From positions 1 to 12,716 of the forward strand of contig JAILQA010000257.1 of NCBI GenBank assembly GCA_024699205.1: a stretch of 12,716 nt of DNA. Direction: 5' to 3'. The notes under the pieces are model-generated. The model did not search any database and was not told the origin of the DNA. It saw nothing but the letters and a program-made list of their open reading frames with translations. The DNA comes from Treponema sp. Lineage in GTDB: Bacteria; Spirochaetota; Spirochaetia; Treponematales; Treponemataceae. The position numbers were made by a program, and so were the translations under genes. Shown one piece after another: positions 1-7,848 of this stretch. Position 1 is the stretch's first letter. The number at the start of each line of letters is the position of its first letter.

Positions 1-333
1 ACTTTTAACGAAGAGATAGTTTTCTGTCTCAAAAAAGTAAAGAATAATTCCCTTTTACATTCACTTATAAGCAGTTATGCAAACAATGGTTATGACCCCG
101 AGGAGTTAGTATTAAAAGAGCTTTCCATTTTCTGCAAAAATATAAATCCAAAAGATGAAGTTCTCTTGTCTGATGTATGCGATGCAGTATATTCAATCTG
201 CAGAATAATGGGCTCAAAAGCCTTCAATGATTATGGAAAAATGATATACACCGAAATGCTTTATCCAAAATATAGTTCCAGAACCAGAGACTACGCCCGT
301 GAAAAACTAAAGCTTCTGATAAATAAACAATAA
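1..333 (+). CDS. C-terminal end of an unrecognised protein (5' truncated by the window)
   Basis: Frame 1 is open from the first base to a TAA at 331-333 and gives 110 residues, starting at TFNEEIVFCL and ending EKLKLLINKQ. Codon use (AT-rich, many aaa/gaa/ttt) matches the neighbouring genes, so I take it as the true end of a gene that starts upstream. The segment looks largely alpha-helical and soluble, with several Cys residues, and shows no membrane segment or motif that I recognise. A helical-repeat (HEAT-like) protein is possible but cannot be supported from this fragment. It ends 104 bp before the next gene, which has its own promoter, so the two are probably separate transcription units. 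Confidence 0.7.
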   Translation, partial: TFNEEIVFCLKKVKNNSLLHSLISSYANNGYDPEELVLKELSIFCKNINPKDEVLLSDVCDAVYSICRIMGSKAFNDYGKMIYTEMLYPKYSSRTRDYAREKLKLLINKQ

Positions 334-376
334 CAATCATGGGTAGTCGTAAACACGAGCATAAAAAAAAAATCAT

Positions 377-405
377 TTGGAAAAAAAAATAAGTAATGCT
401 ATAAT
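377..405 (+). promoter_or_regulatory. Sigma-70-type promoter of the P83/100 gene
   Basis: A perfect -10 box TATAAT lies at 400-405. A -35-like TTGGAA lies at 377-382 (4 of 6 matches to TTGACA) with a 17-bp spacer. An A-rich tract precedes and overlaps the spacer. Initiation near 412 would leave a leader of about 25 nt with the ribosome binding site AGAGG at 426-430, seven bases before the ATG at 438. Confidence 0.65.
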
Positions 406-437
406 TAATAATCTACATTTTAACTAGAGGCATTGTT

Positions 438-1958
438 ATGAAAAAAATTATCGGATTTTTATTTGCTGCAATCTTGCTCAGCATCAGTACATTTGCATTA
501 GAAGTTGACGAACCTGAATTAAGAGGAACAAGTACAGAACAGATTGAGTTCATTAACTATACAGGTCCCCACAAGGTTATAGATTCAATTGCTGCAATTA
601 AAGCTATTGGTTCAACAATGGGAGAAACAATTGTTCCGGGGCAGCCTTCTACAGTTGGTAACCGCCAGAAATATTTTGTTGTTCATGCAATTGATCCAAC
701 TGAAACTTCAAAATTAGATGCAGATATTCTTTTTATTGGTGAAAAGGCAACTGTAGACCATATTATAAACCTCAGAAGAATTATCAGTGCTTATCTTTCT
801 GCTGCATATAAGTATTCAGAAAAAGACGCTGATACACTTGCAGTATTCATCACGGTTTACAATGCAGTATACCGCGGAAAATATGATGTTTACTCTTCTA
901 AATACAAAAATGCCGTAATGAAAAACCTTTCACAAAATAACTGCGGTTTGTCTACAACATATAAAGAATGGCCTGGACATTCAGAAATTGTTATTCCTCT
1001 TTTTGATGTAAACGGCGGACTTTCAACAGTAGATACCTCTGTAATCAGTGATACAACTGTTATAGATTCAATGAAAGAAGATGAAGATAAGAATGTCGAT
1101 CCTCGAAAAGACATGGTTGACTTAAAAGAGCGAGAAGCTGAAGATGCAAGCGAAAAAGCTCAGGAAGCACAGAAAAAGGCCGTTGAAGAAGAGAAAAAGC
1201 TGACAGAAACAAAGAAAGAAGCTGAAGAAGCTAAAAAAGAAGCTGAAGAAAATCCTACTGAAGAAAATATAAAGAAGGCAGAAGAAAAAGAGAAAGAAGT
1301 AAAAGAACAGGAAAAGAAAACTGAAGAAGCTAAAGAGGAAGCAAAAGAGCAGCAGGAAATAGCTGATAAAAAACAGAACGAAGCTCAGGAAGAACGCAAG
1401 GAAATAGCAAAAGACCAGAAGGAAGTTCAGGACAAACAGGCAGAAATTGCAAAAATGGGCTCTGAATATGGTATTATCCTCAGCGATGAAGCAAACATGC
1501 TCTCAAGACTTGTTAAATTTAATGTAGCTGACGGTGAAATCATCAAAAAATCTCCTGTTACAGAAATAAGAAACAGAACAGTTTATAAGACAGGAAATCA
1601 GTATATGGCTGTAGCTGGTGAAAATACCGGCAATGGAACAATTAAACTGGTTCTCCTTGATGACAACAACATGGAAATTGTAAGCGAAAGTAACGAAACT
1701 CTTGCAGAAGATTCAGTTCTTGTACAGGAAGGAGATGCTTATTACTGCGTTATTCAGGATGGAAACAACTGGGTTGTTGCAAAATATAATTCTTCTCTTG
1801 TAATGCAGCTTAAATCACCGGTTGCAGTAAAGAGTTCTACTCCAATTACAATCACAGAGTCTGGACTTGTAGTTACTGCTAAAAATGGTCAGTTAAGACT
1901 TCTTTCAAAGGCAGACTTAACTTCCATTACAAAAGAAGCTGCAGTAGACGCTAAATAA
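438..1958 (+). CDS. P83/100-family spirochaetal antigen, exported coiled-coil protein
   Basis: This 506-residue protein has the layout of the spirochaete P83/100 family (Borrelia p83/100, T. pallidum antigen homologue). Residues 1-20 form a signal peptide with a likely cleavage site after STFA; there is no lipobox cysteine, so the mature protein should be soluble in the periplasm or loosely bound to a membrane. Residues about 21-210 form a globular N-terminal domain. Residues about 222-340 are a Glu/Lys/Ala-rich coiled coil with near-repeats such as EAEEAKKEAEE. Residues about 355-490 form a beta-rich C-terminal domain with short strand-turn units (for example ENTGNGTIKLVLLDDNN). The start is fixed by the signal peptide and by AGAGG seven bases upstream. 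A promoter and a terminator flank it, suggesting a single-gene transcript. The cellular role of the family is not established; in Borrelia it is known mainly as an immunodominant antigen. The family call rests on architecture, so an unrelated coiled-coil protein is possible but less likely. Confidence 0.8.
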   Translation: MKKIIGFLFAAILLSISTFALEVDEPELRGTSTEQIEFINYTGPHKVIDSIAAIKAIGSTMGETIVPGQPSTVGNRQKYFVVHAIDPTETSKLDADILFIGEKATVDHIINLRRIISAYLSAAYKYSEKDADTLAVFITVYNAVYRGKYDVYSSKYKNAVMKNLSQNNCGLSTTYKEWPGHSEIVIPLFDVNGGLSTVDTSVISDTTVIDSMKEDEDKNVDPRKDMVDLKEREAEDASEKAQEAQKKAVEEEKKLTETKKEAEEAKKEAEENPTEENIKKAEEKEKEVKEQEKKTEEAKEEAKEQQEIADKKQNEAQEERKEIAKDQKEVQDKQAEIAKMGSEYGIILSDEANMLSRLVKFNVADGEIIKKSPVTEIRNRTVYKTGNQYMAVAGENTGNGTIKLVLLDDNNMEIVSESNETLAEDSVLVQEGDAYYCVIQDGNNWVVAKYNSSLVMQLKSPVAVKSSTPITITESGLVVTAKNGQLRLLSKADLTSITKEAAVDAK

Positions 1959-1976
1959 TTCTAACTGAAATCCAAA

Positions 1977-2027
1977 GGGGTTGTCCGACTATCAATTTTA
2001 AGTTTGGACAACCCCATCTTTTTTTTT
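1977..2027 (+). terminator. Intrinsic terminator after the P83/100 gene
   Basis: A perfect 10-bp inverted repeat, GGGGTTGTCC (1977-1986) and GGACAACCCC (2006-2015), encloses a 19-nt loop and is followed by a run of nine T (2019-2027). It starts 19 bp after the stop of the P83/100 gene. The ribosome binding site of the next gene follows at once, so the hairpin lies in the only space where a separate leader could be. Confidence 0.85.
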
Positions 2028-2041
2028 AAACGGAGGAAACA

Positions 2042-4567
2042 ATGATATTAAACACTCTGAATGGCAAATGGAATCTTACAGGAAGCGATATAAAATGCGA
2101 CATAACAATTCCAGGCGATATTCACTCCAGCCTGATTGAAAACAAAATTATAGAAAATCCATTCTATGGCTTCAATGAGCAGAAAAGCCTCTGGGTTGGT
2201 CAAACAGACTGGACTATTACAAGGGATTTTGAATACAAAAAAATTAAAAATACAAGAGCAATTATAGAACTTACTCAAGCTGATACTTTCTTTACGCTTT
2301 TTATAAACCAGAAAAAGGTTGGTTGCGGTCAGAATCAGTTTGCCAGATACCGATTTGATATCACAGATTTACTCGAAGACGGAAATAACAGCATTTCAAT
2401 TTTGCTTGAATCAGCAGAAAAAAAATCAAAAGAAATAAGTAAAAGTCTGCCTTACCCTGTGCCATACATGAAATACGATGTTTATTCCCCAGACAGAAAC
2501 CTTGCCAGAAAATGTCAGTGCAACGGTGGCTGGGACTGGGGGCCATGTATTATGACAAGCGGTATTTACGGGGATATTGTAATTTATACTGTTACAGACG
2601 GACTTTTTGATTCAATCACAAGCTCTTATACACGAAAGGCAAAAAATAACTGGACTGTAACTGTAAATGCTGAGTTTGATTCCTTCATCAAAGGAACAAA
2701 GGATTTTGTTTTTAAGATTGAAGGCAGCGATATTGAAGAATCTTTTTCAAAGCAGAAAGTTAAACTTCATAAAGGGAAAAATACTATTTCTACGACAATT
2801 TCGGTTTCTAATCCCCAGGTTTGGCAAACTACCGGCGAATTAAAGGAGAAAGGGCTTACACATAATACTGTTTATAATCTTTCAGTTTATGAATACGATT
2901 CTACGAGCGGAACAGTTACCGAAAACAGAAAAATCTGCTTTTCAACCTTAAAAGTTGTTTCAAAAAAAGATAACGCAAACAATAAAGAAGGACGCTCCCT
3001 TTATTTTGAAAATAACGGAAGAAAAATCTTCGCAAAAGGTTCAAACTGGATTCCATGCGATTCACTTCCATCTTCAATGACAAACGAACGATACGCTGAT
3101 TTATTAAACTCAGCTGTAAAAGCAAATGAAAACTGTCTGCGAGTATGGGGCGGTGGCATTTATGAAAAAGAAATCTTCTATGATTTGTGCGACCGGCTTG
3201 GAATTATCATCTGGCAGGATTGTATGTTTGCCTGCTCCTTATACCCGGCAAGTGATGAGTTCTTTAACGAAGTAAAGGCTGAATTGGAATATCAGATTCC
3301 ACGTTTACAAACTCATGCCTGCATTGGAATATGGTGCGGTAACAATGAAAACTTTGGTTCTTTAAGCTGGTTCAAGGAAAGTCGTGAAAATCGCGACCGT
3401 TATTTAGTAGATTACGACAGGCTTTATCATGGTCTAATCGGTTCTACAATCAAAAAACTGGATCCTAACAGAGTATACTGGCCAAGTTCGCCATGCCCTG
3501 GTCCAGATGATTTTGGAGATAACTGGCATAACGACAACATGGGAGACATGCATTACTGGAGCGTATGGCACGAAAGAAAAGATTTTTCTGCTTATCTTTC
3601 AATAAATCCTCGCTTTGTTGCTGAGTTTGGCTATGAGTCATTCCCTTCTTTGGATTGTATTAAAACTTTTGCGGATGAAAGTCAGTTTAATTTTACAAGT
3701 CCAGTTATGGAATATCACCAAAGGTCTCCAAGCGGCAATTCTATCATGCTTGAAAACTTCAGCCGCTATTTCCGCTTCCCTGTTGGATTTGAAAATATGG
3801 TTTATTTGAGTCAGGTTCAGCAGGCAGTTGCAATAAAAACAGCAGTAGACTGGTGGAGAAGTCTAAAACCCCACTGCATGGGTTCAATTATCTGGCAATT
3901 AAATGATGTATGGCCATGCCCAAGCTGGTCTTCTATCGAATATGGCGGAAAGTGGAAATTACTCCAGTATGAAACAAAAAAATTCTTTGACATCGTTTAT
4001 ATGCCTGTATTTATTAAGGACAATATTCTGCATACTGTAATTTGTAATGACACAAACGAAGAACTCAATATAAATGTCAAGCTCAATTATATAAGATTTG
4101 ATGGTCAAATAATAAATACAATTGAACTAAAGGAAACAATCAAGGCAGATACAACAAAAGAAATCTATAATCAGAAAATTGACCAGGTTGAATGTCTGGA
4201 AAATCAGACTACTTCAGAAGAATATTTTATTTATGCGAGTATGGAAGCTCTTTCTGCAAGCGAAAAAACTTATAAAAGCAATAATACCGTCTGGATTAAG
4301 CCCTACAAAAAGTGTCAGATTGCTGATACAAAAATTAACGTAGAAATTAAAAAAGCAAAGGATTGCTTCCAGATTATACTTAATTCTGATAAACCTGCTT
4401 TTTTTGTTTCCCTTAATACTATGGGTATTTCAGGCCTATTCTCTGAAAATATGATTACCCTTTTACCTGGCGAAAAAGCAAATATTTCTTTTACAACAAA
4501 AGAAGATATTACTGCCAAAGAATTAAAAGATAATCTTGTTATTAAAGATTTGAGAAGTACATTCTGA
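2042..4567 (+). CDS. Beta-mannosidase, glycoside hydrolase family 2
   Basis: The 841-residue protein has the GH2 beta-mannosidase architecture. A jelly-roll sugar-binding domain spans about residues 1-180 (NGKWNLTG start, conserved CNGGWDWGP at 160-168), an immunoglobulin-like domain about 185-305, a TIM-barrel catalytic domain about 315-650, and C-terminal beta domains follow. The proposed acid/base is Glu436 in WCGNNEN and the nucleophile is Glu528 in AEFGYES; other family hallmarks are LRVWGGGIYE (366-375), WQDCMFACSLYP (391-402) and IIWQLNDVWPCPSW in the late barrel. There is no signal peptide, so it should act in the cytoplasm, releasing mannose from the non-reducing end of imported beta-mannosides such as those from plant mannan. 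The start is supported by GGAGG at 2032-2036, five bases upstream. I see no mannan transporter or partner hydrolase nearby, and no clear promoter of its own between the upstream terminator and the ATG. Length is typical of the family. Confidence 0.93.
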   Translation: MILNTLNGKWNLTGSDIKCDITIPGDIHSSLIENKIIENPFYGFNEQKSLWVGQTDWTITRDFEYKKIKNTRAIIELTQADTFFTLFINQKKVGCGQNQFARYRFDITDLLEDGNNSISILLESAEKKSKEISKSLPYPVPYMKYDVYSPDRNLARKCQCNGGWDWGPCIMTSGIYGDIVIYTVTDGLFDSITSSYTRKAKNNWTVTVNAEFDSFIKGTKDFVFKIEGSDIEESFSKQKVKLHKGKNTISTTISVSNPQVWQTTGELKEKGLTHNTVYNLSVYEYDSTSGTVTENRKICFSTLKVVSKKDNANNKEGRSLYFENNGRKIFAKGSNWIPCDSLPSSMTNERYADLLNSAVKANENCLRVWGGGIYEKEIFYDLCDRLGIIIWQDCMFACSLYPASDEFFNEVKAELEYQIPRLQTHACIGIWCGNNENFGSLSWFKESRENRDRYLVDYDRLYHGLIGSTIKKLDPNRVYWPSSPCPGPDDFGDNWHNDNMGDMHYWSVWHERKDFSAYLSINPRFVAEFGYESFPSLDCIKTFADESQFNFTSPVMEYHQRSPSGNSIMLENFSRYFRFPVGFENMVYLSQVQQAVAIKTAVDWWRSLKPHCMGSIIWQLNDVWPCPSWSSIEYGGKWKLLQYETKKFFDIVYMPVFIKDNILHTVICNDTNEELNINVKLNYIRFDGQIINTIELKETIKADTTKEIYNQKIDQVECLENQTTSEEYFIYASMEALSASEKTYKSNNTVWIKPYKKCQIADTKINVEIKKAKDCFQIILNSDKPAFFVSLNTMGISGLFSENMITLLPGEKANISFTTKEDITAKELKDNLVIKDLRSTF

Positions 4568-4577
4568 TTTTAACTCC

Positions 4578-4627
4578 CCTGCTTACTTGTCATCTTGAAC
4601 TAGATTCGAGAATACAGAGTAAGCAGG
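4578..4627. repeat. 50-nt imperfect palindrome at the convergent gene ends
   Basis: The outer arms CCTGCTTACT (4578-4587) and AGTAAGCAGG (4618-4627) are perfectly complementary. Inside, TGT/ACA (4588-4590 with 4614-4616) and CTTGAA/TTCGAG (4594-4599 with 4605-4610, one wobble pair) extend the stem to about 20 pairs around a 5-nt loop. It covers the last 14 codons and the stop of dnaB and begins 11 bp past the beta-mannosidase stop. Neither side has a T-run, so it is not a standard intrinsic terminator. The TGTCATCTTGAAC core resembles dispersed TGTCATCCTGAAC-type intergenic palindromes known from several bacterial genomes; that link is from memory. Confidence 0.6.
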
Positions 4628-5923
4628 TATAAAGGAAATATTTATATCACCAGTTGGACCGTTTCGCTGTTTTGCAAGAATAATTTTTGCCTTTTGTACG
4701 GCATTTTTTTCTTCAGACTTTAATCCGTCTTTTAAGCGATCACGGTCAATAAACATAACAACATCCGCATCCTGTTCAATAGAGCCAGAACCACGTAACT
4801 GAGCCAGGTTAGGTTCCTTTCCTTCTGCATCACGTGCAACCTGACAGAGAGCAACAACCGGGATTTCAAGCTCACGGGCAAGAGCTTTTAAAGCTTTTGA
4901 TATTTCTGAAACCTGCTCATAAACAGGAGCAGAAGTATTTTCTGTTGTAATCAAACCGATATAGTCAATAAAAATAATTTCAACTTTATGATTTTTAACC
5001 ATACGACGTGCCATAGCCTTTAAATCAAGAAGACGCATATTCGGGGTATCAACAGTGTACAAAGGAGATTCAAACCATCGTCCAGCTGCATCCTGGATTT
5101 TCATAATATCTTCTTTTCGTATCATACCGGAACGCATTCTACCCATATTAACATTTGCTTCCATGGAAAGTAGTCGCATACCAATTGATTCATAAGGCAT
5201 TTCAAGTGAGAAAAAACCACAAGATATTTTTCTTTCAAGAGCAATATGACGCATCATTGAAAGCGCAAGGGCGGTTTTACCGATAGAAGGTCGTGCACCA
5301 ATAATAATTAGTTCTGACTTCTGGAAGCCGGAGGTCATTGTATCCAGTTGTGAAAAACCTGACGGAACTCCTGTAAACTGATTCTGATTTTTGTATCGGG
5401 AATCTATGATTTCAATTTCACGAATCATTATATTTTTGATTTCGTGAATTACAGTTGATTCATTTCTTTCGGCAAGAGAAAAGATTTTCTGTTCAGCGTG
5501 GTCAAGAAGGCTTGAGCTATCCTGTCCAAGCTCATAAGCTAAGCTGCGCATTTCAGTAGAGACATTTATAAGTTCACGGCGCACAGAACGGTCTAGAACA
5601 ATGTCTGAATAATAATCAATATTTGCAGAAGAAGGAACTGTATCTGTAAGGGATGCAATATAAGCTGTACCACCAGCTTTTTCCAGATTCTGCTCAACGG
5701 TCAATTCGTTGATTAAGGATAAGGTATCACCTTTTACATTTTTATTAAAAAGTTTTAGCAGGGCCTGAAATATCGTTTGATTTTGTATTGAATAAAAATG
5801 TTCGGGACGCATGCGGGAAACAAGCTCTGACATTGCAGTCCAGTCCAATAAAACAGCACCTAAAACCGCCTGTTCAGCTTCTAAACTATGAGGCGGAACT
5901 TTATTTAATAAATTGTAATCCAC
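4583..5923 (-). CDS. dnaB: Replicative DNA helicase DnaB
   Basis: This is the 446-residue hexameric helicase that unwinds DNA at the replication fork, recruits primase and is loaded at the origin. Residues about 8-105 form the N-terminal DnaB domain (PHSLEAEQAVLGAVL start). A linker follows, then the RecA-like C-terminal domain from about 180. Walker A is GARPSIGKT (209-217, Lys216). Walker B is IIFIDYIGLI ending around Asp320, with Gly where many DnaB proteins have Gln (DYLQL). The conserved LRGSGSIEQDADVVMF lies at 376-391 and the arginine finger is probably Arg420 in KQRNGPTG. The start codon is GTG (complement of CAC at 5921-5923), with AAGGTAGGT just upstream (5928-5936). The gene lies downstream of rplI on the same strand, but a terminator stands between them. 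The last 14 residues are encoded inside a palindrome and are probably not part of the conserved fold. Confidence 0.95.
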   Translation of the reverse strand: MDYNLLNKVPPHSLEAEQAVLGAVLLDWTAMSELVSRMRPEHFYSIQNQTIFQALLKLFNKNVKGDTLSLINELTVEQNLEKAGGTAYIASLTDTVPSSANIDYYSDIVLDRSVRRELINVSTEMRSLAYELGQDSSSLLDHAEQKIFSLAERNESTVIHEIKNIMIREIEIIDSRYKNQNQFTGVPSGFSQLDTMTSGFQKSELIIIGARPSIGKTALALSMMRHIALERKISCGFFSLEMPYESIGMRLLSMEANVNMGRMRSGMIRKEDIMKIQDAAGRWFESPLYTVDTPNMRLLDLKAMARRMVKNHKVEIIFIDYIGLITTENTSAPVYEQVSEISKALKALARELEIPVVALCQVARDAEGKEPNLAQLRGSGSIEQDADVVMFIDRDRLKDGLKSEEKNAVQKAKIILAKQRNGPTGDINISFIPAYSVFSNLVQDDK

Positions 5924-5956
5924 AATGACCTACCTTATATTTTTAATTTACAGTCT

Positions 5957-5962
5957 ATTATA
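5957..5962 (-). promoter_or_regulatory. Possible -10 box for dnaB
   Basis: Read on the minus strand, 5962-5957 is a perfect TATAAT, about 34 bp upstream of the GTG start and directly downstream of the rplI terminator. No good -35 hexamer is found at the usual distance, because that position falls in the terminator stem. A separate dnaB promoter is therefore likely from position but only partly supported by sequence. Confidence 0.4.
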
Positions 5963-5970
5963 CAACATGA

Positions 5971-6014
5971 TAAAAAAAGTCGGTACTGCAAAATGACAAT
6001 ACCGACTGAAAAAA
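5971..6014 (-). terminator. Intrinsic terminator of the rpsF-ssb-rpsR-rplI operon
   Basis: AGTCGGTA (5978-5985) and TACCGACT (6000-6007) form a perfect 8-bp stem with a 14-nt loop. In the minus-strand direction the stem is followed by seven T (complement of the A-run near 5972-5978), and an A/T-rich tract precedes it. It lies 21-64 bp after the rplI stop and separates the ribosomal operon from dnaB. Confidence 0.8.
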
Positions 6015-6034
6015 TCTTAAATCAGATTAAAAAA

Positions 6035-6610
6035 TTACTCAGCTTTTGTTTCAGCTGTTTCTTCTGCTGCTGGCTGTTCAACTTTTGGTTCTTCAGCTTT
6101 TACTTCTTCATTTCTTCTGAAGTTTCTTTCTTTTTTAGCAGGTTTTTCTTCTTTCTTTTCTTCAATCTGAGCCTTTACAACAACATGGATTTCAGCTGTC
6201 TGTGCTTCATAAAGTTTAATGATAGCTTTGTATGTACCAACAGATTTGATTGCAAGACCTGGAAGATCGATGCGTTTGCGTTCGATATCAAAGCCATTCT
6301 TCTTAAGAGCATCTGCAACAACGTGTGTTGTAACTGCACCATAAAGTTTTCCGTTTGCTCCAGCTGGCATTGTAATTTCCAATTCTGCTGCTTCCAATTT
6401 TTCCTTGAGGCTTGCAGAATCCTTGCGTTTCAATTCCTTTCTAGCTTCAATTTCAGCTTTGCGTGCTTCAAAAATTGCTACTGTAGCTTCGTTGTAAGGT
6501 ACAGCCAAATTACGTGGAAGAAGGAAGTTTCTTGCATAACCATTTGCAACATTCTTTACATCGCCTTCTTCACCAAGAGATTTAACGTCTACGTTAAGAA
6601 TTACTTTCAT
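6035..6610 (-). CDS. rplI: 50S ribosomal protein L9 with acidic/basic C-terminal tail
   Basis: The start MKVILNVDVKSLG and the segment NGYARNFLLPRNLAVP (23-38) are the signature of the L9 N-terminal rRNA-binding domain. A long connecting helix follows (about 41-75), then the C-terminal domain containing GKLYGAVT and VGTYKAIIKLYE. L9 binds 23S rRNA at the base of the L1 stalk and helps maintain reading frame. The protein has 191 residues against about 150 in most bacteria. The extra length is a low-complexity tail from about residue 149, rich in Glu, Lys, Ala and Pro, with one basic patch (KKERNFRR). The ATG is supported by AGGAG at 6618-6622. It is the last gene of the operon, 70 bp after rpsR, with a hairpin in the gap. 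Confidence 0.97.
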   Translation of the reverse strand: MKVILNVDVKSLGEEGDVKNVANGYARNFLLPRNLAVPYNEATVAIFEARKAEIEARKELKRKDSASLKEKLEAAELEITMPAGANGKLYGAVTTHVVADALKKNGFDIERKRIDLPGLAIKSVGTYKAIIKLYEAQTAEIHVVVKAQIEEKKEEKPAKKERNFRRNEEVKAEEPKVEQPAAEETAETKAE

Positions 6611-6638
6611 TTTCTAGCTCCTGAGTATTTATTTTATC

Positions 6639-6665
6639 AAGCAGCTTCGGAGTATGAAGCGGCTT
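6639..6665 (-). promoter_or_regulatory. Intercistronic hairpin between rpsR and rplI
   Basis: AAGCAGCTTC (6639-6648) and GAAGCGGCTT (6656-6665) are complementary at nine of ten positions with a 7-nt loop. There is no T-run downstream on the minus strand, so it is not a plain terminator. It lies 16 bp upstream of the rplI ribosome binding site and could be an mRNA processing or stability element. The function is inferred from position only. Confidence 0.45.
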
Positions 6666-6680
6666 ATTTAATTTTATTGA

Positions 6681-7010
6681 TTAGTCAGCAACAAATGGCA
6701 ACAAGCTGATAGATCTTGCTCTCTTGATTGCCTTTGCAATTTCACGCTGATGTTTAGCACATGTACCAGTAATGCGGCGAGGAAGAATCTTACCTCTTTC
6801 TGTCATATAGCGGCGCAATGCATCTGTATCTTTGTAATCAATTTTTGCTTTGTTTGCACAGAATCTGCAAACCTTTTTGCGGAAGTAAGTTTTTGCTTTT
6901 GCACGTCCGTCTTTGTCTTCTTCACGACCATCAGATTCAACTGTAACTTCATCCATTGCAGCTTCCTGAACTTTTTTCTCTTCAATTTCCTGTGTATTTT
7001 CTTCAGACAT
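6681..7010 (-). CDS. rpsR: 30S ribosomal protein S18 with acidic N-terminal extension
   Basis: Residues about 41-105 match S18: [46 protein letters not shown] and a basic [13 protein letters not shown] end. S18 sits on the 30S platform in a pair with S6. Cys48, Cys51, Cys84 and His87 form the set expected of zinc-binding S18 variants. The protein has 109 residues where 70-90 is usual, because about 35 mostly acidic residues ([12 protein letters not shown]...) precede the core. The long start is supported by AAGGAG at 7018-7023, seven bases upstream of the ATG. The internal Met19 shows no comparable signal. It lies 27 bp after ssb in the rpsF-ssb-rpsR-rplI operon. Confidence 0.96.
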   Translation of the reverse strand: MSEENTQEIEEKKVQEAAMDEVTVESDGREEDKDGRAKAKTYFRKKVCRFCANKAKIDYKDTDALRRYMTERGKILPRRITGTCAKHQREIAKAIKRARSISLLPFVAD

Positions 7011-7037
7011 TTGATTTCTCCTTGATAGGTATTAGGA

Positions 7038-7514
7038 TTAAAATGGAATATCTTCTGGTAAATCCATACCAGAATCGCCATAAGGTTCTGATGAATAATT
7101 TGATGAATATCCTGAAGAAGCATTGTTAATCGGCTGAATCCTAGGAGCCCCATTTGATAATTGTCCTCCCTCGGCTCTTCCTCCAATCAGCTGTACATTA
7201 TTAGCAACAACTGTAACTTTGCTGAACTTCTGACCATCTTTTTCCCAGCGGTCCTGTTTCAGATATCCTTCTACTACAATCTGTTTACCTTTTGTCAAAT
7301 AAGGCTTAAGATTTTCAGCAGTTTTTCCCCAAATTGTAACATCAAAATAATTAACTTCATCAATCCATTGATCACCATTTTTCTTAGATCTGTTGACAGC
7401 TATACTGATATTAGCCCTAGCCTGACCATTAGCAACATAACCGAAACTTCTTTCGTCTGTTCCTAAATCTTTTGTCAGACGTCCAACAAGAACAACATGA
7501 TTTGTATCTGTCAT
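7038..7514 (-). CDS. ssb: Single-stranded DNA-binding protein
   Basis: The 158-residue protein has the standard SSB form. An OB-fold spans about residues 4-112 (NHVVLVGRLTKDLG start, WIDEVNYFDVTIWGKTAENL, KGKQIVVEGYLKQDRWEKDG). A Gly/Ser/Asn-rich flexible linker follows, then the acidic C-terminal tip DLPEDIPF that recruits replication and repair partners. Trp50, Trp62 and Trp90 are in positions typical of DNA-stacking aromatics. It protects single-stranded DNA during replication, recombination and repair, probably as a tetramer. The ATG has AAGGAG at 7521-7526, six bases away. The gene sits between rpsF and rpsR, an arrangement found in many bacteria, so its expression is tied to ribosome synthesis. 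Confidence 0.97.
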   Translation of the reverse strand: MTDTNHVVLVGRLTKDLGTDERSFGYVANGQARANISIAVNRSKKNGDQWIDEVNYFDVTIWGKTAENLKPYLTKGKQIVVEGYLKQDRWEKDGQKFSKVTVVANNVQLIGGRAEGGQLSNGAPRIQPINNASSGYSSNYSSEPYGDSGMDLPEDIPF

Positions 7515-7557
7515 AACATTCTCCTTTAGTATTGTGATTTATGGATTCACAAACAGT

Positions 7558-7842
7558 TTATTTTTCTTCGATTTTTACGAACTGATATTTCAAAAGGTTT
7601 GTATTGATTTTGAATGCCTTATCAATTTCGACAATCTTAGCAGGATTGAGCTTCATTGTGTAAAGAACAAAGCGTCCTTTTTTCTGTTTTTTGATTTCGT
7701 AGGTAAGATCGCGGTCACCGAATGGTTTTTCTTCTTCAATTTCCGCACCGAAAGAAGAAAGTGTGCTCTTTAAGCTTTCAGCACCTTTTTTAGCAGATTC
7801 ATCCTCAAGGGGATAAATTACCATAAGTTCATACTTTTTCAT
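7558..7842 (-). CDS. rpsF: 30S ribosomal protein S6
   Basis: Starting at 7842 the product is 94 residues, MKKYELMVIYPLED and onward, with the ferredoxin-like S6 fold (KKGRFVLYTMKLNPAKIVEIDKAF region) and the usual length of about 95. S6 binds the platform of the 30S subunit together with S18, encoded two genes downstream. An upstream in-frame ATG at 7878 would add 12 residues. I prefer 7842 because S6 proteins begin at MKKYE and because AAGGAG at 7849-7854 lies six bases before this ATG. It is the first gene of the operon; its leader contains structures that could control translation. Confidence 0.96.
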   Translation of the reverse strand: MKKYELMVIYPLEDESAKKGAESLKSTLSSFGAEIEEEKPFGDRDLTYEIKKQKKGRFVLYTMKLNPAKIVEIDKAFKINTNLLKYQFVKIEEK

Positions 7843-7848
7843 AAGTAT

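Noticed and set aside
5993..6709. A 238-codon plus-strand frame rich in Phe, Cys and Ser opposite rplI and rpsR.
   Set aside because: It is the mirror of A/G-rich ribosomal protein genes on the other strand, with no ribosome binding site and an implausible composition.
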